The translations under genes and the position numbers were made by a program. From NCBI RefSeq assembly GCF_021129175.1, contig NZ_JAJOHV010000022.1:62001-126000 (forward strand): 64,000 nt of DNA, given 5' to 3'. Positions 55,294-61,900 of this stretch are shown here, piece by piece. The notes beneath the pieces were generated by a model. The model was given only the letters and a program-made list of their open reading frames with translations. It was not told where the DNA came from and made no database searches. How positions within the stretch are numbered: position 1 is the first letter of the stretch; every line of letters begins with the position of its first letter. This stretch comes from Chromobacterium piscinae. GTDB lineage: Bacteria; Pseudomonadota; Gammaproteobacteria; Burkholderiales; Chromobacteriaceae.

Positions 55294-56396
55294 CGGACTA
55301 CCGCCCCGACGACTACCTGTATATGCAGCGCGCGCTGCGTTTGGCCGAGGGCGCGACGCGCCGGGCGGCGCCAAACCCGGGCGTCGGCTGCGTGCTGGTC
55401 AACAAGGGCCGGGTGGTGGGCGAGGGCGCGACGCTGGCGGTGGGAGGCGACCACGCCGAGATCCAGGCGATCAAGGACTGCCTGGCGCGCGGCGAAAGCC
55501 CGCGCGGCGCCACCGCCTATGTGACGCTGGAGCCGTGCAGCCACCATGGCCGCACGCCGCCGTGCGCTGAGCGCTTGATCGCGGAAGGCGTCGCGCGGGT
55601 GGTGGCGGCGATGGTGGACCCCTATCATGAAGTGTCGGGCCGCGGCATCGCCATGCTGCGCGCGGCCGGCGTCGAGGCGTCGGCGGGGTTGATGGAGGCC
55701 GAGGCGCGCTGGACGCACCGCGGCTTCCTGTCGCGCGTCGAGCGCGGCCGGCCCTGGGTGACGTTGAAGGCGGCCGCCACGCTGGATGGAAAAACCGCGC
55801 TGCTGAACGGCCGCAGCAAGTGGATCACCGGGCCGGAGGCGAGGATGGACGTGCAGCGGCTGCGCGCCGCGCATGGCGCGATTCTGACCGGTAGCGGCAC
55901 CGTGCTGGCCGACGATCCGCAATTGACCGTGCGCGAGCTGCAGGTGGCGGTGCAGCCCTGGCGGGTGGTGCTGGACGGAGATCTGCGCACCGATGCCGGC
56001 GCGCGCGTCTACCAGGACGGCGGCGCGTTGCTGGCCAGCTGCGAGACGGATGAGGGCCGCTTGGCCGCGTTCCGCGAACGCGGGGTGGACGTCCTGGCGT
56101 TGGCGCGCCGCGACGACAAGGCCGATTTGGCCGATCTGCTGGCGCAACTGGCCGGACGCGGCGTCAACGAACTGATGGTGGAGGCCGGAGCCGGCCTCAA
56201 CGGCGCCATGCTGCGGGCCGGGTTGGTGGACGAGATCGTGCTGTACCTGGCACCGTCGCTGGCCGGCGACGCCGCCCGCGGCTTGTTCGCCTGGCCGGCG
56301 CTGGAGGATCTGGCCGACAAGATCGAGCTGGATATCGCCGACATCGGCAAGGTGGGACGGGATCTGCGGCTGGCGCTGCGTCCGCGCCGCGTTTAG
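55290..56396 (+). CDS. ribD: Riboflavin biosynthesis bifunctional deaminase/reductase
   Basis: Catalyses steps two and three of riboflavin synthesis: pyrimidine deamination and reduction of the ribosyl side chain. The 368-residue protein has the zinc deaminase half with HAEIQAIKDCLARG and TLEPCSHHGRTPPCAE (residues 1-145). The NADPH reductase half follows (PWVTLKAAATLDGKTALLNGRSKWITGPEAR to the end). It starts at ATG 55290, overlapping the preceding GNAT stop. No ribE or ribBA follows, so riboflavin genes are dispersed. Confidence 0.97.
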   Translation: MTDYRPDDYLYMQRALRLAEGATRRAAPNPGVGCVLVNKGRVVGEGATLAVGGDHAEIQAIKDCLARGESPRGATAYVTLEPCSHHGRTPPCAERLIAEGVARVVAAMVDPYHEVSGRGIAMLRAAGVEASAGLMEAEARWTHRGFLSRVERGRPWVTLKAAATLDGKTALLNGRSKWITGPEARMDVQRLRAAHGAILTGSGTVLADDPQLTVRELQVAVQPWRVVLDGDLRTDAGARVYQDGGALLASCETDEGRLAAFRERGVDVLALARRDDKADLADLLAQLAGRGVNELMVEAGAGLNGAMLRAGLVDEIVLYLAPSLAGDAARGLFAWPALEDLADKIELDIADIGKVGRDLRLALRPRRV

Positions 56397-56495
56397 GGCC
56401 GTCTGTCCTCCTGCCGGCTCCGGCTGCGTTATCGCTATCGGAGGCGCGGCGTTTCCGCCGCCATGGGAGAGTGCGATGGTTGCGAGGGCTGGGGC

Positions 56496-57137
56496 ATGAA
56501 TCCCCGCGAGGCGACGCTGGATGCCTATCTGAAGCTGATCGCCCGGCTGGGCGCCGACGAGGGGGTGGTGGCTGCGCGGCGGGAAATGCTGGGGCGTTTG
56601 CTGGCCCGGCTCGCCGGCGCGAAGCGGACTTCCGGCGATTATCACGCCCATGTCGGCGGCTTCGTCGCGGATTGCGGACAATCCGAGCGGGTGCTGGCCA
56701 TCACCTGCGCCCGGGAGTTTTATTACTTCTGGCTCGACGACATGAAGAAAATGGTGGAGATGACGGCCCGAGCCGGCTTTTCCATCCATAACCCGGATTT
56801 TCCCTGGCATGGCGATCTTAGCGCGCTGCTGGGCGCGATGCGCGAATCCGGCTTTTCGCGCTTTCCGCCCTCGCTGGGCCTGTTTCTGGGCAAATCGTTC
56901 GAAGACGGCGCCGACGAGGCCGATATCCGCCAGCGCGAACATCTGCTCAAGGCCTTGCTTTTCTTGCTCGATCCCCATCCTCCCACCTCCAGCCATTACC
57001 GGATGGCGGTGGACGCGCTGTTGCAGCATCTGGCGGACGCCGCGGCCCGGCAGCAGCTGCTGGCGCTGGTGCGCGAGTATTTCGGTTATTGGCAGTCTTT
57101 CCCCTTCTCCCATCACCGCAAGAGCGCGTCATCCTGA
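56496..57137 (+). CDS. Hypothetical protein (213 aa)
   Basis: I do not recognise this protein. It is soluble, mostly helical and has His/Phe-rich segments: AREFYYFWLDDMKKMVEMTARAGFSIHNPDFPWHGD and SRFPPSLGLFLGKSFEDGADEADIRQREHLLKALLFLLDPHPPTSSHYRMAVDALLQHLADAAARQQL. It has no signal peptide. ATG 56496 (MNPREATLD) is a likely start; ATG 56463 would add a Cys-rich opening (MGECDGCEGWG). It lies 99 bases after ribD and before the carboxypeptidase, with no terminator seen before it. Confidence 0.72.
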   Translation: MNPREATLDAYLKLIARLGADEGVVAARREMLGRLLARLAGAKRTSGDYHAHVGGFVADCGQSERVLAITCAREFYYFWLDDMKKMVEMTARAGFSIHNPDFPWHGDLSALLGAMRESGFSRFPPSLGLFLGKSFEDGADEADIRQREHLLKALLFLLDPHPPTSSHYRMAVDALLQHLADAAARQQLLALVREYFGYWQSFPFSHHRKSASS

Positions 57138-57273
57138 GTTGTTAGTGAGTAAAATTCATTGGTTTCTCCTGTGTGCGGCATGCTGGAAGATCGATTTTCC
57201 CTAATAAAATTCATGGCATTGACCGAATGAAGAACTGGTGTGAACATTCATTTTCCACACAAGGGAGAACGCA

Positions 57274-58761
57274 ATGGGACATCAGATGGCCTATCAGAGC
57301 CTGACCCGCACTTTTCAGCGGCTGCATCATTTCGCCCACCTGGGGGCCATCGCCAGTTGGGACCAAGCGGCGATGATGCCGGCCAAGGGCAACGAGGCGC
57401 GCGCCGCCGCCCAGGCCGAGCTGCAGGTGTTGATGCATCAGTTGATTACCGCTCCGGAGCTGGCGCAGCAGCTGCGCAGCGCCGAGCAGGAAAATCTGGA
57501 CGAAGCGCAACGCGCCAGCCTGCGTGAGATGTGCCGGGAGTGGCGACAGGCCAATCTGTTGCCCGCCGAACTGGTGGAGGCCAAGACGCTGGCGGCTTCC
57601 CGTTGCGAGCATGCCTGGCGCAGCCAGCGCAAGAACAATGACTGGCAAGGTTTCTTGCCGAATTTTCGCGAGGTGCTGAGGCTGGCGCGCGAAGAGGCCG
57701 CGCTGCTGGCCGAGGCTAACGGCGTCAGCCGCTACGACGCGCTGCTGGACAAGTATGAGCCCGGCATGCGAAGCGCCGAGATCGCGCGCATCTTCGATGA
57801 CGTGAAGTCCTGGCTGCCCGGCCTGATCGAACGCGCGCGCGCCAAGCAGGCCGGCGAGACGGTGATCCGGCCGCAGGGGCCGTTCCCGGTCGAGCGGCAG
57901 CGCGAGCTGGGCCTGGAGGCGATGAAGCTGCTGGGCTTCGACTTCGACGGCGGCAGGCTGGACGTCAGCACCCATCCGTTCTGCGGCGGCGTGCCGGAGG
58001 ACGTGCGCATCACCACCCGCTACCGCGACGACGATTTCGCCCAAAGCCTGATGGGCATCGTCCATGAAACCGGACATGCCCGCTACGAGCAGGGCTTGCC
58101 GCGCGATCTGCTGTCGCTGCCGGTCGGCCGCGCCCGTTCGATGGGCATACATGAGAGCCAGAGCCTGTCGTTCGAAATGCAGCTGGGTTGCAGCCGCGGC
58201 TTCCTGCAGTTGCTTGCGCCGATGCTGCGCCGCCATTTCGGCGATCAGCCTGCCTTCGACGCTGACAACCTGGCCAAGCTGTTCACCCGGGTCGAGCCCG
58301 GCTACATCCGGGTCGACGCCGACGAGCTGTGCTACCCGGCGCACGTGATCCTGCGCTTCGAGATCGAGCGCGCGCTGATCGACGGCGAAATCGAGGCTGA
58401 AGACGTGCCGGCGCTATGGGATGAGAAGATGATGGCCTACCTGGGCGTGGACACGCGCGGCAACTATCGCGACGGCTGTTTGCAGGACATCCACTGGACT
58501 GACACATTCGGCTATTTTCCCAGCTATACGCTGGGCGCGATGTACGCGGCGCAGTATTTCGCGACGCTGCGGCGAGCAGAGCCGGGGCTGGACGACAAGA
58601 TCGGCCGCGGGGAACTGGAGCCGGTATTCGGTTGGCTGCGCGAAAACATCTGGAGCCAGGGCAGCCGCTGGAGCACCGACGAACTGGTTCGGCGCGCCAC
58701 CGGTGAAGCGTTGAACCCGGCTCATTACCGCGCGCATCTTGAAGCGCGCTATTTGGGCTAG
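57274..58761 (+). CDS. M32-family metallocarboxypeptidase (Taq type)
   Basis: A 495-residue cytoplasmic zinc carboxypeptidase that removes C-terminal residues other than Pro. The zinc motif is HETGHARYEQG (HExxH). The downstream Glu lies in GIHESQSLSFEMQ, and HPFCGGVPEDVRITTRY is the family signature. DVPALWDEKMMAYLGVDTRGNYRDGCLQDIHWT is also diagnostic. Start 57274 has AAGGGAG eight bases upstream. A strong terminator follows. Single gene. Confidence 0.95.
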   Translation: MGHQMAYQSLTRTFQRLHHFAHLGAIASWDQAAMMPAKGNEARAAAQAELQVLMHQLITAPELAQQLRSAEQENLDEAQRASLREMCREWRQANLLPAELVEAKTLAASRCEHAWRSQRKNNDWQGFLPNFREVLRLAREEAALLAEANGVSRYDALLDKYEPGMRSAEIARIFDDVKSWLPGLIERARAKQAGETVIRPQGPFPVERQRELGLEAMKLLGFDFDGGRLDVSTHPFCGGVPEDVRITTRYRDDDFAQSLMGIVHETGHARYEQGLPRDLLSLPVGRARSMGIHESQSLSFEMQLGCSRGFLQLLAPMLRRHFGDQPAFDADNLAKLFTRVEPGYIRVDADELCYPAHVILRFEIERALIDGEIEAEDVPALWDEKMMAYLGVDTRGNYRDGCLQDIHWTDTFGYFPSYTLGAMYAAQYFATLRRAEPGLDDKIGRGELEPVFGWLRENIWSQGSRWSTDELVRRATGEALNPAHYRAHLEARYLG

Positions 58762-58768
58762 CCGCCGA

Positions 58769-58793
58769 GGGCCGGAGTCGTTCCGGCCCTTTC
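58769..58793 (+). terminator. Rho-independent terminator of the M32 gene
   Basis: GGGCCGGA (58769-58776) pairs with TCCGGCCC (58782-58789), then TTTC. Confidence 0.85.
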
Positions 58794-58804
58794 AAACCCG
58801 CTGG

Positions 58805-58870
58805 AAAAAAACTGATCCTCTGTTGCGCCTACTTGCCGTACCGCTGGTGGCTGCGTCGGCGCATCTTAGC
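58805..58870. repeat. Dispersed intergenic repeat, copy 2
   Basis: AAAAAACTGATCCTCTGTTG and what follows aligns by eye with 36943-37010, as described for copy 1. It lies between the terminator of the M32 gene and the convergent alpha/beta hydrolase gene. Confidence 0.5.
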
Positions 58871-58900
58871 TCAGGTTATCTTCGAGGTTTATTAGCGGCC

Positions 58901-59770
58901 TTAGTCTTGCCACAGCAGGAAGCGTTCGACTTCGGCCGCCATCTGTTCCGGCTCATCCCATTGCAGCATATGGCCGGCGCCGGCGATTGTGGCCTCGCTG
59001 AGCCGGGCGAAACAGGCACGGCGTTGGTCCAGCGTGGCCATCACATCGCTGACGACGGAGTGGCCGAACGGCTGCTCGCCCAGCAGCCACAGTGCCGGCG
59101 CGGTGATGCGGCGCCAGCAGGCCATCGCCTCCTCCAGCCGGTACAGCACAGGGTTGACCATTTTATGGCGCGGGTCGGCGCGGTAGACCACACCGCCGTC
59201 TACCGGCCGGGTCAGCTCTGCGGCCAACCAGAGCGCCCGCTCCGGCGTCAGACTTGGATTGCGGGCAATCAGCCTGCTCGCCGCCTGTTGCAGACTCTCC
59301 AATGGCTCGAACCCCATCGCTTGACTGATTTCCCGCAGCCAGCGGCTGTAACGGCCTGGCGCCTCGGCCGGGCGGGTGGGGTTGAGGCCGAAGCCCTCGG
59401 CCAGCACCAGCTTCGCGACCCTCTGAGGGCAGACGCCGGCGTAGATGCCGGCGATCATCGACCCCATGCTGTGTCCCAGTAGGTTTACCGGCTGGTCCGG
59501 CGATAGTTGGCGCAGCAGATCGTCGAGGTCGGCCAGGTAGTCTGGGAAATAATAACTGCCGTCATTCCACTGGCTATCGCCGAAGCCGCGCCAGTCGGGC
59601 GCGACGATCCGCCACTTTCCCTGCAGCGCGTCCACCATGAATTGAAACGTGGCGGAGCTATCCATCCAGCCGTGCAGCAGCACCAGCAGGGGCGCGTTGT
59701 TATCGCCCCAGCGGCGCAGGTGATAGCGGCGTTGATTGAGCGTCAGGTATTGGCTGGTGGAGAGCATCAT
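58901..59770 (-). CDS. Alpha/beta hydrolase
   Basis: A 289-residue alpha/beta hydrolase with the oxyanion loop LLVLLHGWMDSSATFQF, nucleophile Ser in LLGHSMGSMIAG, and the His in AGAGHMLQWDEPEQ. The Asp/Glu acid probably lies in the LWLLGEQ strand. The cap region (residues 135-215) is helical. Similar proteins include esterases and haloalkane-type enzymes; the substrate cannot be called. Convergent with the M32 gene, divergent from the fimbrial operon. Confidence 0.88.
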   Translation of the reverse strand: MMLSTSQYLTLNQRRYHLRRWGDNNAPLLVLLHGWMDSSATFQFMVDALQGKWRIVAPDWRGFGDSQWNDGSYYFPDYLADLDDLLRQLSPDQPVNLLGHSMGSMIAGIYAGVCPQRVAKLVLAEGFGLNPTRPAEAPGRYSRWLREISQAMGFEPLESLQQAASRLIARNPSLTPERALWLAAELTRPVDGGVVYRADPRHKMVNPVLYRLEEAMACWRRITAPALWLLGEQPFGHSVVSDVMATLDQRRACFARLSEATIAGAGHMLQWDEPEQMAAEVERFLLWQD

Positions 59771-60502
59771 CTCGGGATGGTTTCCGTTCGGTGCGAAGCC
59801 GTTCAGTCTAACTGCGCGATGACGGAGCGGATAGTGGCGACTGGGGCATTATTGGCGATGGAAATGAAAATGTCATTATGATTTGCCTTTTCTTTGGAAT
59901 TTGGCGTATTTATTAAATTATAAGTTTAAAATGTTGTTAATTTGATGCAAGAATGCGACACGTCAGTACAGTAATGACAAACTAATATCTTGATGAAAAT
60001 CCTTTTTAATCAATGGATTGTTTTTAATTTTGACACATATGCTCAAGTAAGAGGATGTTGAAAGTTATGTCTTTTTTGATTTAACCTAACGTCTACATCG
60101 CAGCAAAACCGCGCAAGCGGAGGCTTCCGGCAAGGGATGCCAGATGCGATGAAGCTGAGCATTGTCCAGCCATGTAAGGCGACAGACGGCTGTTTTCAAC
60201 GGCGTCCGTCGCCGATCTTCAGGGTTTGCCCGCCTATTTTTTCAATCTGATGACGAACGACTGTCAGACGGCTTTGATTGGATTTGATGTATTTTGTGAA
60301 ATCTGATTATTGTTTTTTTGAAAATTGGCGGCAATGAAGCCGGCCGCGGGACGGGCTCGGCGCCGGAACATCTCAAGTGCAGGCAGGGATCGCAAGATTG
60401 CCGAAGATGCCTTGACGTGTCGGACTGCTCTTCAACTTCTGCCCCTGGCGGGCAGGCAATCGGGCAACAGCACTGCCTGCAATTTAAACGGAGACTATTT
60501 AA
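59771..60502 (+). promoter_or_regulatory. Long AT-rich leader of the fimbrial operon
   Basis: 732 bases without a gene. 59870-60075 is strongly AT-rich, as is common for silenced fimbrial promoters. 60179-60212 folds as a long imperfect hairpin (GCGAC...GTCGC). ATTTTTTC follows at 60235-60242. TTGACA occurs at 60030 without a matching -10. I found no invertible-element repeats flanking the promoter. Confidence 0.4.
60452..60480 (+). promoter_or_regulatory. Stem-loop before the pilin ribosome site
   Basis: GCAGGCA (60452-60458) pairs perfectly with TGCCTGC (60474-60480), 22 bases before the pilin ATG. It may stabilise the abundant pilin mRNA or affect translation. Confidence 0.4.
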
Positions 60503-61027
60503 ATGAAAAAGATCGTAACCGCAGCTCTGATCGGCTTGGGCGTGTACTCTTCCGGCGCCATGGCCGCTGACGGCAAAATCACCGTCACTGGAAACATCGT
60601 CGCGCAAACCTGCACCATCGCGGGCACTTCCGGCTCCAACGTCACCGTGAACCTGCCGACCGTGGGCGCTTCCTCGCTGGCCAGCACCGGCCAGACCGCC
60701 GGCGCGACCCCGTTTGCGATCAATCTGAGCAACTGCCCGTCCAGCCTGAAGAGCGCGCAGACCCGCTTTGAAGTGGGCCCGACCGTGAACCCGACTTCCG
60801 GCAACCTGCTGAACAGCACCGGCGCGGGCTCGGCTTCCAACGTTGAAGTTCAGCTGCTGAACAACACCTTCAACGCGATCAACCTGAGCACCAACGCCAA
60901 CTCGCAGCAAGTCGCCATCAGCGGCGGCGCCGCCACCATGGGCTACTACGCCCAGTACATCGCCACCGGCGCGGCTGGCGCGGGTTCGGTGAACACCAGC
61001 GTTCAGTACTCGATGACCTACCAGTAA
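60503..61027 (+). CDS. Major fimbrial subunit, chaperone-usher (type 1-like) pilin
   Basis: A 174-residue exported pilin. It has a signal peptide (MKKIVTAALIGLGVYSSGAMA), then ADGKITVTGNIVAQTC, the donor-strand-type N-terminal extension, and two Cys (AQTC, LSNC) that form the conserved disulfide. The C-terminal beta-zipper is VNTSVQYSMTYQ, with the penultimate Tyr. It is Ser/Thr/Asn/Ala-rich, with codon use biased for high expression. SD ACGGAGAC. The first gene of the fimbrial operon. Confidence 0.93.
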   Translation: MKKIVTAALIGLGVYSSGAMAADGKITVTGNIVAQTCTIAGTSGSNVTVNLPTVGASSLASTGQTAGATPFAINLSNCPSSLKSAQTRFEVGPTVNPTSGNLLNSTGAGSASNVEVQLLNNTFNAINLSTNANSQQVAISGGAATMGYYAQYIATGAAGAGSVNTSVQYSMTYQ

Positions 61028-61037
61028 CAGGCGTCAT

Positions 61038-61075
61038 CCGGCGGGCGGCCTTCGAGCCGCCTGCCGGCATCTTTT
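61038..61075 (+). terminator. Attenuating hairpin between pilin and chaperone genes
   Basis: CCGGCGGGCGGC (61038-61049) pairs with GCCGCCTGCCGG (61056-61067), one G-T pair, then TCTTTTG. It would make most transcripts end after the pilin, which fits its high copy number. Confidence 0.75.
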
Positions 61076-61095
61076 GCATGGAGGCGGGTTAGGAA

Positions 61096-61845
61096 ATGAA
61101 ACAAGCAGTATGGCGAGGAGCGTTCGCCCTGGCGGTCGCCGGCTCGGTATGGACCAGCGCGGCTTTGGCTGGCGTGGTGATTTCCGGAACCCGCGTCGTG
61201 TACAAGGCGGAAGACCGCGAAGTGACCGTCAAGGTCAACAACCCGGGCAAGGAGCCTTCCCTGGTGCAGGTGTGGTCCGACAGCGGCAACGAGAAATCCG
61301 TTCCCGACACGGCCGACGCGCCATTCCTGATCATGCCGCCGATTTTCCGCGTGGACCCGGCCAAAGGCCAAACCTTGCGTCTGACCTTCACTGGCGCCGA
61401 TCTGCCCAAAGAGCGCGAATCGGTGTTCTGGCTGAACGTGCTGGATGTGCCGCCGCTGCCGAAGGCCGGCAACGAGCAGCGCAATTTCATGCAAGTGGCT
61501 TTCCGTTCCCGCATCAAGCTGTTCTATCGTCCCACCGGCCTGCAGGGCACGCCGGACGATGCAGCCGACAAGCTTTCCTGGACCTTGTTGCCGCAGGCCG
61601 GCGGCAAGGGCTACATGCTGCGCGCGTCCAACCGCGCCGCGTACAACGTCTCGCTGAACCGGGCGATGCTGCTGGTGGGCAAGCATGAGTACGAAACCGA
61701 TGGCGGCATGGTGCCGCCGGGCGGCAGCCACGATTTCGCGCTGAAGGACCTGAAGCTCAAACCGGATGCCGGCGCGAAGCTCACTTACGAAAGCATCAAC
61801 GATTACGGCGCCCCAGTCATGCACAGCGCGCCCTTAGCTCCCTGA
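61096..61845 (+). CDS. Periplasmic fimbrial chaperone (PapD/FimC-like)
   Basis: A 249-residue two-domain Ig-like chaperone. It has a signal peptide ending near ALA-GVV, then VVISGTRVVYKAEDREVTVKVNN with the conserved Arg, FLIMPPIFRVDPAKGQTLRLTF, and the subunit-anchoring Lys in RIKLFYRPTGL. The segment ESVFWLNVLDVPP is typical. The C-terminal domain ends at INDYGAPVM. The F1-G1 loop is short, as in the FGS class. It is the chaperone for the pilin encoded upstream and delivers it to the usher. Confidence 0.95.
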   Translation: MKQAVWRGAFALAVAGSVWTSAALAGVVISGTRVVYKAEDREVTVKVNNPGKEPSLVQVWSDSGNEKSVPDTADAPFLIMPPIFRVDPAKGQTLRLTFTGADLPKERESVFWLNVLDVPPLPKAGNEQRNFMQVAFRSRIKLFYRPTGLQGTPDDAADKLSWTLLPQAGGKGYMLRASNRAAYNVSLNRAMLLVGKHEYETDGGMVPPGGSHDFALKDLKLKPDAGAKLTYESINDYGAPVMHSAPLAP

Positions 61846-61900
61846 TAATTCCAGCGTAGGCCTGCCGGGGCTGCGCGCTCCCGCAGGAGACGATCTAGCC

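Noticed and set aside
60080-60215. Cyclic-di-GMP riboswitch in the fimbrial leader
   Set aside because: GCAAAACC and nearby hairpins recall it, but the conserved GACGCAAAGCC-type core and receptor helix are not found.
59771-60502. Phase-variable invertible promoter of the fimbrial operon
   Set aside because: No inverted repeats flanking the AT-rich part and no site-specific recombinase gene in the window.
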